Positions 23,165-34,307 of a stretch of 38,801 bases of DNA are shown here, piece after piece. Within the stretch, counting starts at the first letter, position 1. Each line of letters begins with the position of its first letter. The notes beneath the pieces are model-generated. The model did no database searches. It saw nothing but the letters and a program-made list of their open reading frames with translations, and was not told where the DNA came from. A program made the position numbers and the translations under genes. Source of the stretch: Nemertoderma westbladi (Eukaryota; Xenacoelomorpha; Nemertodermatida; Nemertodermatidae); assembly GCA_032718475.1 (NCBI GenBank), contig JAUCBJ010002644.1, positions 1 to 38,801 of the forward strand. The letters are read 5' to 3'.

Positions 23165-26100
23165 TTGTTCTTACAGTTAGCTAAGAAGCAACCTTGTTTT
23201 CTTACAGTTCTCTCAGAACGGAACCTGTTGTTCTTACAGTTAGCTAAGAAGCAACCTTGTTTTCTTACAGTTATCTCAAAACGGAACCTTTTGTTCTTAC
23301 AGTTAGCTAAGAAGCGAACCTTGTTTTCTTACAGTTCTCTTAGAACGGAACCTTGTGTTCTTACAGTTAGCTAAGAAGCAACCTTGTTTTCTTACAGTTA
23401 TCTCAGAACGGAACCTTTTGTTCTTACAGTTAGCTAAGAAGCGAACCTTGTTTTCTTACAGTTATCTCAGAACGGAACCTTTTGTTCTTACAGTTAGCTA
23501 AGAAGCAACCTTGTTTTCTTACAGTTATCTCAGAACGGAACCTTTTGTTCTTACAGTTAGCTAAGAAGCGAACCCTGTTTTCTTACAGTTATCTCAGAAC
23601 GGAACCTTTTGTACTTACAGTTAGCTAAGAAGCGAACCTTGTTTTCTTACAGTTATCTCAGAACGGAAGCTTTGGTTCTTACAGTTAGCTAAGAAGCGAA
23701 CCTTGTTTTTACAGTTATCTCAGAACTGAACCTTTTGTTCTTACAGTTAGCTAAGATGCGAACATTGTTTTCTTACAGTTATCTCAGAACGGAACCTTTT
23801 GTTCTTACAGTTAGCTAAGATGCAAACATTGTTTTCTTACAGTTATCTCAAAACGGAACCTTTTGTTCTTACAGTTAGCTAAGAAGCGAACCTTGTTTTC
23901 TTACAGTTAGCTAAGATGCGAACATTGTTTTTTTACTGTTATCTCAGAACAGAACCTTTTGTTCTTACAGTTAGCTAAGAAGCGAACCTTGTTTTCTTAC
24001 AGTTATCTCAGAACGGAACCTTTTGTTCTTACAGTTAGCTAAGAAGCTAACCTTGTTTTCTTACAGTTATCTCAGAACGGAAGCTTTGGTTCTTACAGTT
24101 AGCTAAGAAGCGAACCTTGTTTTCTGACAGTTATCTCAGAACGGAACCTTTTGTTCTTACAGTTAGCTAAGATGCGAACATTGTTTTCTTACAGTTATCT
24201 CAGAACGGAACCTTTTGTTCTTACAGTTAGCTAAGATGCGAACCTTGTTTTCTTACAGTTATCTCAGAACGGAACCTTTTGTTCTTACAGTTAGCTAAGA
24301 TGTGAACATTGTTTTCTTACAGTTACTTCAGAACGGAACCTTTTGTTCTTACAGATAGCTAAGAAGCGAACATTGTTTTTTCAGAACGGAACCTTTTGTT
24401 CTTACAGTTAGCTAAGAAGCAACCTTGTTTTCTTACAGTTATCTCAGAACGGAACCTTTTGTTCTTACCAGTTAGCTAAGAAGCGAACCTTGTTTTCTTA
24501 CAGTTATCTCAGAACGGAAGCTTTGGTTCTTACAGTTAGCTAAGAAGCGAACCTTGTTTTTTACAGTTATTTCAGAGCGGAACCTTTTGTTCTTACAGTT
24601 AGCTAAGATGCGAACATTGTTTTCTTACAGTTATCTCAGAACGGAACCTTTTGTTCTTACAGTTATCTAAGAAGCGAGCCTTGTTTTCTTACAGTTATCT
24701 TAGAACGGAACCTTTTGTTCTTACAGTTAGCTAAGAAGCAACCTTGTTTTCTTACAGTTCTCTCAGAACGGAACCTGTTGTTCTTACAGTTAGCTAAGAA
24801 GCAACCTTGTTTTCTTACAGTTATCTCAAAACGGAACCTTTTGTTCTTACAGTTAGCTAAGAAGCGAACCTTGTTTTCTTACAGTTCTCTTAGAACGGAA
24901 CCTTGTGTTCTTACAGTTAGCTAAGAAGCAACCTTGTTTTCTTACAGTTATCTCAGAACGGAACCTTTTGTTCTTACAGTTAGCTAAGAAGCGAACCTTG
25001 TTTTCTTACAGTTATCTCAGAACGGAACCTTTTGTTCTTACAGTTAGCTAAGAAGCAACCTTGTTTTCTTACAGTTATCTCAGAACGGAACCTTTTGTTC
25101 TTACAGTTAGCTAAGAAGCGAACCTTGTTTTCTTACAGTTATCTCAGAACGGAACCTTTTGTTCTTACAGTTAGCTACGAAGCGAACCTTGTTTTCTTAC
25201 AGTTATCTCAGAACGGAACCTTTTGTTCTTACAGTTAGCTAAGAAGCGAACCTTGTTTTCTTACAGTTAAATTAGAACGGAACCTTTTGTTCTTACAGTT
25301 AGCTAAGAAGCAACCTTGTTTTCTTACAGTTATCTCAGAACGGAACCTGTCGTTCTTACAGTTAGCTAAGAAGCAACCTTGTTTTCTTACAGTTATCTCA
25401 GAACGGAACCTTTTGTTCTTACAGTTAGCTAAGAAGCGAACCTTGTTTTCTTACAGTTATCTCAGAACGGAACCTTTTGTTCTTACAGTTAGCTAAGAAG
25501 CAACCTTGTTTTCTTACAGTTATCTCCGAACGGAACCTGTTGTTTTTACAGTTAGCTAAGAAGCGAACCTTGTTTTCTTACAGTTATCTCAGAACGGAAC
25601 CTTTTGTTCTTACAGTTAGCTAAGAAGCAACCTTGTTTTCTTACAGTTATCTCAGAACGGAACCTTTTGTTCTTACAGTTAGCTAAGAAGCAACCTTGTT
25701 TTCTTACAGTTATCTCAGAACGGAACCTGTTGTTCTTACAGTTAGCTAAGAAGCGAACCTTGTTTTCTTACAGTTATCTCAGAACGGAACCTGTTGTTCT
25801 TACAGATAGCTAAGAAGCGAACATTGTTTTTTTTCAGAACGGAACCTTTTGTTCCTACAGTTAGCTAAGAAGCAACCTTGTTTTCTTACAGTTATCTCAG
25901 AACGGAACCTTTTGTTCTTACAGTTAGCTAAGAAGCGAACCTTGTTTTCTTACAGTTATCTTAGAACGGAACCTTTTGTTCTTACAGTTAGCTAAGACTT
26001 GTTTTCTTACAGTTATCTCAGAACGGAACCTGTTGTTCTTACAGTTAGCTAAGAAGCGAACCTTGTTTTCTTACAGTTATCTCAGAACTGAACCTGTTGT

Positions 26101-29100
26101 TCTTACAGATAGCTAAGAAGCGAACATTGTTTTTTCAGAACGGAACCTTTTGTTCTTACAGTTAGCTAAGAAACAACCTTGTTTTCTTACAGTTAGCTAA
26201 GATGCGAACCTTGTTTTCTTACAGTTATCTCAGAACGGAACCTTTTGTTCTTACAGTTAGCTAAGATGCGAACATTGTTTTCATACAGTTATCTCAGAAC
26301 GGAACCTTTTGTTCTTACAGTTATCTAAGAAGCGAGCCTTGTTTTCTTACAGTTATCTTAGAACGGAACCTTTTGTTCTTACAGTTAGCTAAGAAGCAAC
26401 CTTGTTTTCTTACAGTTCTCTCAGAACGGAACCTGTTGTTCTTACAGTTAGCTAAGGAGCAACCTTGTTTTCTTACAGTTATCTCAAAACGGAACCTTTT
26501 GTTCTTACAGTTAGCTAAGAAGCGAACCTTGTTTTCTTACAGTTCTCTTAGAACGGAACCTTGTGTTCTTACAGTTAGCTAAGAAGCAACCTTGTTTTCT
26601 TACAGTTATCTCAGAACGGAACCTTTTGTTCTTACAGTTAGCTAAGAAGCGAACCTTGTTTTCTTACAGTTATCTCAGAACGGAACCTTTTGTTCTTACA
26701 GTTAGCTAAGAAGCAACCTTGTTTTCTTACAGTTATCTCAGAACGGAACCTTTTGTTCTTACAGTTAGCTAAAAAGCGAACCTTGTTTTCTTACAGTTAT
26801 CTCAGAACGGAACCTTTTGTTCTTACAGTTAGCTACGAAGCGAACCTTGTTTTCTTACAGTTATCTCAGAACGGAACCTTTTGTTCTTACAGTTAGCTAA
26901 GAAGCGAACCTTGTTTTCTTACAGTTAAATTAGAACGGAACCTTTTGTTCTTACAGTTAGCTAAGAAGCAACCTTGTTTTCTTACATTTATCTCAGAACG
27001 GAACCTGTTGTTCTTACAGTTAGTTAAGAAGCGATCCTTGTTTTCTTACAGTTATCTCAGAACGGAACCTGTTGTTCTTACAGTTAGCTAAGAAGCAACC
27101 TTGTTTTCTTACAGTTAAATTAGAACGGAACCTTTTGTTCTTACAGTTAGCTAAGAAGCAACCTTGTTTTCTTACATTTATCTCAGAACGGAACCTGTTG
27201 TTCTTACAGTTAGTTAAGAAGCGATCCTTGTTTTCTTACAGTTATCTCAGAACGGAACCTGTTGTTCTTACAGTTAGCTAAGAAGCAACCTTGTTTTCTT
27301 ACAGTTATCTCAGAACGGAACCTTTTGTTCTTACAGTTAGCTAAGAAGCGAACCTTGTTTTCTTACAGTTATCTTAGAACGGAACCTTTTGTTCTTACAG
27401 TTAGCTAAGACTTGTTTTCTTACAGTTATCTCAGAACGGAACCTGTTGTTCTTACAGTTAGCTAAGAAGCGAACCTTGTTTTCTTACAGTTATCTCAGAA
27501 CTGAACCTGTTGTTCTTACAGATAGCTAAGAAGCGAACATTGTTTTTTCAGAACGGAACCTTTTGTTCTTACAGTTAGCTAAGAAGCAACCTTGTTTTCT
27601 TACAGTTATCTCAGAACGGAACCTTTTGTTCTTACAGTTATCTAAGAAGCGAGCCTTGTTTTCTTACAGTTATCTTAGAACGGAACCTTTTGTTCTTACA
27701 GTTAGCTAAGAAGCAACCTTGTTTTCTTACAGTTCTCTCAGAACGGAACCTGTTGTTCTTACAGTTAGCTAAGAAGCAACCTTGTTTTCTTACAGTTATC
27801 TCAAAACGGAACCTTTTGTTCTTACAGTTAGCTAAGAAGCGAACCTTGTTTTCTTACAGTTCTCTTAGAACGGAACCTTGTGTTCTTACAGTTAGCTAAG
27901 AAGCAACCTTGTTTTCTTACAGTTATCTCAGAACGGAACCTTTTGTTCTTACAGTTAGCTAAGAAGCGAACCTTGTTTTCTTACAGTTATCTCAGAACGG
28001 AACCTTTTGTTCTTACAGTTAGCTAAGAAGCAACCTTGTTTTCTTACAGTTATCTCAGAACGGAACCTTTTGTTCTTACAGTTAGCTAAGAAGCGAACCC
28101 TGTTTTCTTACAGTTATCTCAGAACGGAACCTTTTGTTCTTACAGTTAGCTAAGAAGCGAACCTTGTTTTCTTACAGTTATCTCAGAACGGAAGCTTTGG
28201 TTCTTACAGTTAGCTAAGAAGCGAACCTTGTTTTTACAGTTATCTCAGAACTGAACCTTTTGTTCTTACAGTTAGCTAAGATGCGAACATTGTTTTCTTA
28301 CAGTTATCTCAGAACGGAACCTTTTGTTCTTACAGTTAGCTAAGATGCAAACATTGTTTTCTTACAGTTATCTCAAAACGGAACCTTTTGTTCTTACAGT
28401 TAGCTAAGAAGCGAACCTTGTTTTCTTACAGTTAGCTAAGATGCGAACATTGTTTTTTTACTGTTATCTCAGAACAGAACCTTTTGTTCTTACAGTTAGC
28501 TAAGAAGCGAACCTTGTTTTCTTACAGTTATCTCAGAACGGAACCTTTTGTTCTTACAGTTAGCTAAGAAGCTAACCTTGTTTTCTTACAGTTATCTCAG
28601 AACGGAAGCTTTGGTTCTTACAGTTAGCTAAGAAGCGAACCTTGTTTTCTGACAGTTATCTCAGAACGGAACCTTTTGTTCTTACAGTTAGCTAAGATGC
28701 GAACATTGTTTTCTTACAGTTATCTCAGAACGGAACCTTTTGTTCTTACAGTTAGCTAAGATGCGAACCTTGTTTTCTTACAGTTATCTCAGAACGGAAC
28801 CTTTTGTTCTTACAGTTAGCTAAGATGTGAACATTGTTTTCTTACAGTTACTTCAGAACGGAACCTTTTGTTCTTACAGATAGCTAAGAAGCGAACATTG
28901 TTTTTTCAGAACGGAACCTTTTGTTCTTACAGTTAGCTAAGAAGCAACCTTGTTTTCTTACAGTTATCTCAGAACGGAACCTTTTGTTCTTACCAGTTAG
29001 CTAAGAAGCGAACCTTGTTTTCTTACAGTTATCTCAGAACGGAAGCTTTGGTTCTTACAGTTAGCTAAGAAGCGAACCTTGTTTTTTACAGTTATTTCAG

Positions 29101-30691
29101 AGCGGAACCTTTTGTTCTTACAGTTAGCTAAGATGCGAACATTGTTTTCTTACAGTTATCTCAGAACGGAACCTTTTGTTCTTACAGTTATCTAAGAAGC
29201 GAGCCTTGTTTTCTTACAGTTATCTTAGAACGGAACCTTTTGTTCTTACAGTTAGCTAAGAAGCAACCTTGTTTTCTTACAGTTCTCTCAGAACGGAACC
29301 TGTTGTTCTTACAGTTAGCTAAGAAGCAACCTTGTTTTCTTACAGTTATCTCAAAACGGAACCTTTTGTTCTTACAGTTAGCTAAGAAGCGAACCTTGTT
29401 TTCTTACAGTTCTCTTAGAACGGAACCTTGTGTTCTTACAGTTAGCTAAGAAGCAACCTTGTTTTCTTACAGTTATCTCAGAACGGAACCTTTTGTTCTT
29501 ACAGTTAGCTAAGAAGCGAACCTTGTTTTCTTACAGTTATCTCAGAACGGAACCTTTTGTTCTTACAGTTAGCTAAGAAGCAACCTTGTTTTCTTACAGT
29601 TATCTCAGAACGGAACCTTTTGTTCTTACAGTTAGCTAAGAAGCGAACCTTGTTTTCTTACAGTTATCTCAGAACGGAACCTTTTGTTCTTACAGTTAGC
29701 TACGAAGCGAACCTTGTTTTCTTACAGTTATCTCAGAACGGAACCTTTTGTTCTTACAGTTAGCTAAGAAGCGAACCTTGTTTTCTTACAGTTAAATTAG
29801 AACGGAACCTTTTGTTCTTACAGTTAGCTAAGAAGCAACCTTGTTTTCTTACAGTTATCTCAGAACGGAACCTGTTGTTCTTACAGTTAGTTAAGAAGCG
29901 ATCCTTGTTTTCTTACAGTTATCTCAGAACGGAACCTGTTGTTCTTACAGTTAGCTAAGAAGCAACCTTGTTTTCTTACAGTTATCTCAGAACGGAACCT
30001 TTTGTTTTTACAGTTAGCTAAGAAGCGAACCTTGTTTTCTTACAGTTCTCTTAGAACGGAACCTTTTGTTCTTACAGTTAGCTAAGAAGCAACCTTGTTT
30101 TCTTACATTTATCTCAGAACGGAACCTGTTGTTCTTACAGTTAGCTAAGAAGCGAACCTTGTTTTCTTACAGTTATCTCAGAACGGAACCTTTTGTTCTT
30201 ACAGTTAGCTAAGAAGCAACCTTATTTTCTTACAGTTATCTCAGAACGGAACCTGTTGTTCTTACAGTTAGCTAAGAAGCGAACCTTGTTTTCTTACAGT
30301 TACTTCAGAACGGAACCTTTTGTTCTTACAGATAGCTAAGAAGCGAACATTGTTTTTTCAGAACGGAACCTTTTGTTCTTACAGTTAGCTAAGAAGCAAC
30401 CTTGTTTTCTTACAGTTATCTCAGAACGGAACCTTTTGTTATTACCAGTTAGCTAAGAAGCGAACCTTGTTTTCTTACAGTTATCTCAGAACGGAAGCTT
30501 TGGTTCTTACAGTTAGCTAAGAAGCGAACCTTGTTTTTTACAGTTATTTCAGAGCGGAACCTTTTGTTCTTACAGTTAGCTAAGATGCGAACATTGTTTT
30601 CTTACAGTTATCTCAGAACGGAACCTTTTGTTCTTACAGTTATCTAAGAAGCGAGCCTTGTTTTCTTACAGTTATCTTAGAACGGAACCTT
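23165..30691. repeat. Higher-order repeat block 2 (about 7.53 kb)
   Basis: The same marker recurs at 23165, 24715, 26373, 27690, 29240 and next at 30692, giving sub-blocks of 1550, 1658, 1317, 1550 and 1452 bp. Order and lengths parallel block 1. A rarer marker, a unit reading AGTTAAATTAGAACGG in a particular pair, falls 699 bp into the third sub-block of both blocks. Small indels in multiples of the subunit account for the length differences. Confidence 0.9.
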
Positions 30692-32208
30692 TTGTTCTTA
30701 CAGTTAGCTAAGAAGCAACCTTGTTTTCTTACAGTTCTCTCAGAACGGAACCTGTTGTTCTTACAGTTAGCTAAGAAGCAACCTTGTTTTCTTACAGTTA
30801 TCTCAAAACGGAACCTTTTGTTCTTACAGTTAGCTAAGAAGCGAACCTTGTTTTCTTACAGTTCTCTTAGAACGGAACCTTGTGTTCTTACAGTTAGCTA
30901 AGAAGCAACCTTGTTTTCTTACAGTTATCTCAGAACGGAACCTTTTGTTCTTACAGTTAGCTAAGAAGCGAACCTTGTTTTCTTACAGTTATCTCAGAAC
31001 GGAACCTTTTGTTCTTACAGTTATCTAAGAAGCAACCTTGTTTTCTTACAGTTATCTCAGAACGGAACCTTTTGTTCTTACAGTTAGCTAAGAAGCGAAC
31101 CTTGTTTTCTTACAGTTATCTCAGAACGGAACCTTTTGTTCTTACAGTTAGCTACGAAGCGAACCTTGTTTTCTTACAGTTATCTCAGAACGGAACCTTT
31201 TGTTCTTACAGTTAGCTAAGAAGCGAACCTTGTTTTCTTACAGTTAAATTAGAACGGAACCTTTTGTTCTTACAGTTAGCTAAGAAGCAACCTTGTTTTC
31301 TTACAGTTATCTCAGAACGGAACCTGTTGTTCTTACAGTTAGTTAAGAAGCGATCCTTGTTTTCTTACAGTTATCTCAGAACGGAACCTGTTGTTCTTAC
31401 AGTTAGCTAAGAAGCAACCTTGTTTTCTTACAGTTATCTCAGAACGGAACCTTTTGTTTTTACAGTTAGCTAAGAAGCGAACCTTGTTTTCTTACAGTTC
31501 TCTTAGAACGGAACCTTTTGTTCTTACAGTTAGCTAAGAAGCAACCTTGTTTTCTTACATTTATCTCAGAACGGAACCTGTTGTTCTTACAGTTAGCTAA
31601 GAAGCGAACCTTGTTTTCTTACAGTTATCTCAGAACGGAACCTTTTGTTCTTACAGTTAGCTAAGAAGCAACCTTATTTTCTTACAGTTATCTCAGAACG
31701 GAACCTGTTGTTCTTACAGTTAGCTAAGAAGCGAACCTTGTTTTCTTACAGTTATCTCAGAACGGAACCTTTTGTTCTTACAGTTAGCTAAGAAGCAACC
31801 TTGTTTTCTTACAGTTATCTCAGAACGGAACCTTTTGTTCTTACAGTTAGCTAAGAAGCGAACCTTGTTGTCTTACAGTTATCTCAGAACGGAACCTTTT
31901 GTTCTTACAGTTAGCTAAGAAGCGAACCTTGTTTTCTTACAGTTATCTCAGAACGGAACCTTTTGTTCTTACAGTTAGCTAAGAAGCAACCTTGTTTTCT
32001 TACAGTTATCTCAGAACGGAACCTTTTGTTCTTACAGTTAGCTAAGAAGCAACCTTGTTTTCTTACAGTTATCTCAGAACGGAACCTTTTGTTCTTACAG
32101 TTAGCTAAGAAGCGAACCTTGTTTTCTTACAGTTATCTCAGAACGGAACCTTTTGTTCTTACAATTAGCTAAGAAGCGAACCTTGTTTTCTTACAGTTAC
32201 CTCAGAAC

Positions 32209-32669
32209 TAGGCTCTCGGGGCAAATACCACACCCTGGTTTGCCATTCCACAGGGTGGGTGTCGCAATGGAGTCAGATATGAGGCCCATCACCCATATCT
32301 ACTCTGGCGTACATGACCCACCATTGGCTGTTGCAGCTCATCTGCTGGGTCATGCTCTGTACCCTTGCTGCCAGGTGCAGGTCGCAGTGAAGTGCCCTCA
32401 GAGTGGACATGAGAACACTCTACTCCTAACCAGCCATTGGTAGATCACCATCTGCCTGGTCAGGCCATATACCCCTGCAGCCAAGTATATGGGTCCTTAA
32501 TCCAGGACCAAGGGCGTCCTTATCCCAGAACGAAGGGGGTCCTAGTTACAGGACCAGATTTGCCCTAGTAAGAGGGTCTATGCAGCTACAGGTGGCACCT
32601 CCTTTATGCTGCATGGAGGTGGCAAGTTTTCTTGATCAATGACCTAGAATACCTGACCTGACCTTCGGA
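32209..32669. mobile_element. 461-bp insertion in the minisatellite with 7-bp target duplication
   Basis: Unique sequence interrupts a B subunit. TCAGAAC is present on both sides (32202-32208 and 32670-32676), exactly the bases a single intact B unit would supply once, so this is a 7-bp target-site duplication. The insert begins TAGGCTCTCGGGG and ends in a short CCTGACCTGACCTTCGGA tandem. It has no inverted termini and no tRNA-type promoter boxes that I can see. An open frame enters from the array and runs to about 32443, but it has no domain I recognise. It could be a SINE or the 3' end of a LINE. The family is unknown. Confidence 0.75.
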
Positions 32670-33143
32670 TCAGAACGGAACCTTTTGTTCTTACAGTTAG
32701 CTAAGAAGCGAACCTTGTTTTCTTACAGTTATCTCAGAACGGAACCTTTTGTTCTTACAGTTAGCTAAGAAGCGAACCTTGTTTTCTTACAGTTATCTCA
32801 GAACGGAACCATTAATTCTTACAGTTAGCTAAGAGGCGAACCTTGTTTTCTTACAGTTACCTCAGAACGGAACCATTTGTTCTTACAGTTAGCTAAGAGG
32901 CGAACCTTGTTTTCTTACAGTTATCTCAGAACGGAACCTTTTGTTCTTACAGTTAGCTAAGAATCGAACCTTGTTTTCTTACAGTTTTCTCAGAACGGAA
33001 CCTGTTGTTCTTACAGTTAGCTAAGAAGCGAACCTTGTTTTCTTACAGTTATCTCAGAACGGAACCTTTTGTTCTTACAGTTAGCTAAGAAGCAACCTTG
33101 TTTTCTTACAGTTACCTCAGAACGGAACCTTTTGTTCTTACAG
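32670..33143. repeat. Giant minisatellite, terminal segment next to the exon
   Basis: About 15 further subunits, mostly regular 64-bp A/B dimers, including private variants such as AAGAGGCGAACC and AACCATTAATTC. The last B unit ends TTTTGTTCTTACAG at 33130-33143, which is a consensus-quality 3' splice site for the exon that follows without any spacer. Confidence 0.95.
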
Positions 33144-33386
33144 TTAGCTAGGGACGGAACCTCAGCCTGGACCTACGAACCTACGAGGCAGTTATGGTAT
33201 TACCATAGCAACCCCGGCATGGCACCCCAGCTCAACTTTAACAACGCCAACGTCTCCCAAGCGGTTCTGGACGCCCTTGTCTACTGGGTTAACGAAGTCG
33301 GGGTCGATGGAGTGGTTATACCCAACGCTGATTACCTCACCGTGGACACCAGCTTCAAGGATGAACCTGGGAACAACGGTACAGGG
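33144..33386 (+). CDS. SLC3A-type amino-acid transporter heavy chain, internal exon a
   Basis: This exon codes 81 residues in phase 0 if it starts after TTCTTACAG. An alternative acceptor, GCTAG, at 33151 would shorten it by 8 bases. The protein contains GTSAWTYEPTR, then WYYHSN, LNFNNANVSQAVLDALVYWV and GVDGVVIPNADYL. This matches the alpha-amylase-family (GH13) barrel of maltases and SLC3A heavy chains: the SAW-Y segment, the 'DLNxxNP' loop and the strand carrying the nucleophile. The family GVDGFRxD motif has become GVDGVVIPN, so the arginine and nucleophilic aspartate look lost. That fits a non-enzymatic transporter chaperone subunit rather than a maltase. The donor is GTAGGT at 33387. 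The exon is GC-rich against AT-rich introns. N-terminal exons (cytosolic tail, membrane helix, first barrel strands) are not found in the window. Confidence 0.85.
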
Positions 33387-33415
33387 GTAGGTAGATATTA
33401 CTTATTTTTTAGTTT

Positions 33416-33474
33416 GGTAACCGGGCGCACTTAGCTTGGAACCCGGGCGCACTTAGCTTGGTACCCGGGCGCAC
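33416..33474. repeat. 22-bp GC-rich tandem repeat in intron, three copies
   Basis: CCGGGCGCACTTAGCTTGG recurs with a 22-bp period starting at 33421, 33443 and 33465 (third copy truncated). It lies 35 bp after the donor of the preceding exon. Confidence 0.9.
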
Positions 33475-33720
33475 ACTAAATTATTCTGAACTAAAATGAA
33501 TATTCTAATGTATATGTGTCTAGCGCCTGCGAATATTCGTTTGCGAAACTTTTCGGCCACTTTTTGTGAGTTTGGGCCAATAAATAATATAGCTAAAAAT
33601 TATTTAAGGAAAAAATAATAAATAATATAATTAAATATGATTATAGGGAAACAATGCTTTTCCATAGTTCAATAAATACCTATTCCCGCTGTGGTGACTC
33701 AGTATCTTAATTTTAATTAG

Positions 33721-33999
33721 TACGATGGGTTGAGTCATGATTACACCACAGACCAAAACTCTACTCTGGAACTACTAAAGAAATGGAAGGATGCTCTCGC
33801 TAAGTACTCGGTGCTGGAAGCCACAAAGAGTCTCATAGCGGACACACGTCATCAACGAGTTGTCGCTCACATCTCTGACGTCACAGACAGCGTCATCAAC
33901 CAAGCCCTCATCTACGAAGCTGAGGACGATATCACTGTGGAACTACTTAATGAGATATTCTTGAAGAATATTACCTTGGATACACACGAATTCTGGGAG
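33721..33999 (+). CDS. SLC3A-type amino-acid transporter heavy chain, internal exon b
   Basis: This exon is 279 bp (93 codons) and enters and leaves in phase 0. The acceptor is TTTTAATTAG and the donor is GAG then GTCAGT at 34000. It is joined to the previous exon by a 334-bp intron. The peptide starts YDGLSHDYTTDQNSTLELL, matching the 'HxYTxDQPET' region that follows the nucleophile strand in GH13 maltases and SLC3A1. Next comes a helix (LLKKWKDALAKY) and the strand RVVAHISDV, where active enzymes carry the general acid/base glutamate (family 'MxTEAY'). Here no glutamate is present at that place, consistent with a catalytically dead heavy chain. The frame is open throughout, with no frameshift or stop. 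Confidence 0.88.
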
Positions 34000-34307
34000 G
34001 TCAGTAAAACCCATTGAGTCACTGTCTTTTAGAGAACTGGTCGTTACTGTTTCCAAAGATGTGATTAATAAATAGACCCCGATCGGGGGTGTATATTTAA
34101 AATCAATTTATATATATATTTATTTTCATTTATTACTATATTTGATATGTTGTTACTCAATATAATGTTACACTCGACATAGCAACAGTAACTACGGCAT
34201 CACAGAAGTTATTGTGTTTTCACTAATTTTTTTATTTGAATTAGTTTTTTTTTATTTAATTGTGTCTCTTATTATGATATTAACTATCGATTTTTTTCCC
34301 CTCCCAG

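Larger units (their letters stand above)
7670..32208. repeat. Giant 32-bp minisatellite, main array
   Basis: About 24.5 kb of uninterrupted tandem repeat. There are two related subunits. A is 32 bp: AGTTAGCTAAGAAGCGAACC followed by TTGTTTTCTTAC. B is 32 bp: AGTTATCTCAGAACGGAACC followed by TTTTGTTCTTAC. A third form, A-prime, lacks one base in the AAGCGAACC stretch and is 31 bp. The left 0.4 kb is A monomers only. Then A and B mix, and from about 11 kb A-prime/B and A/B dimers (63 or 64 bp) dominate. Higher-order structure is listed separately. Both subunits end in a pyrimidine tract plus TTACAG. Short open frames recur throughout because the 63-bp dimer is a multiple of three, but they terminate within about 70 codons and show no coding character. 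Confidence 0.98.

Noticed and set aside
32153-32443. Upstream exon of the SLC3A-like gene within the 461-bp insertion
   Set aside because: The peptide shows no GH13 motif, and the segment has clean insertion ends with a target duplication.
7670-33143. CRISPR array or tandem small genes in the 32-bp repeat region
   Set aside because: The repeats are head-to-tail with no unique spacers. The recurrent open frames of about 69 codons need non-ATG starts, end at array-unit stops and follow repeat periodicity. The context is eukaryotic.
7670-33143. Recursive splicing (ratchet) sites
   Set aside because: The acceptor-like CAG is followed by TTAGCT or TTATCT, not by a GT donor, so units do not have the paired AG-GT structure of ratchet points.
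7670-33143. Centromeric or telomeric satellite
   Set aside because: The unit is not telomere-like, and the array abuts an exon of a gene with intact frame. A centromeric role cannot be judged from one locus.
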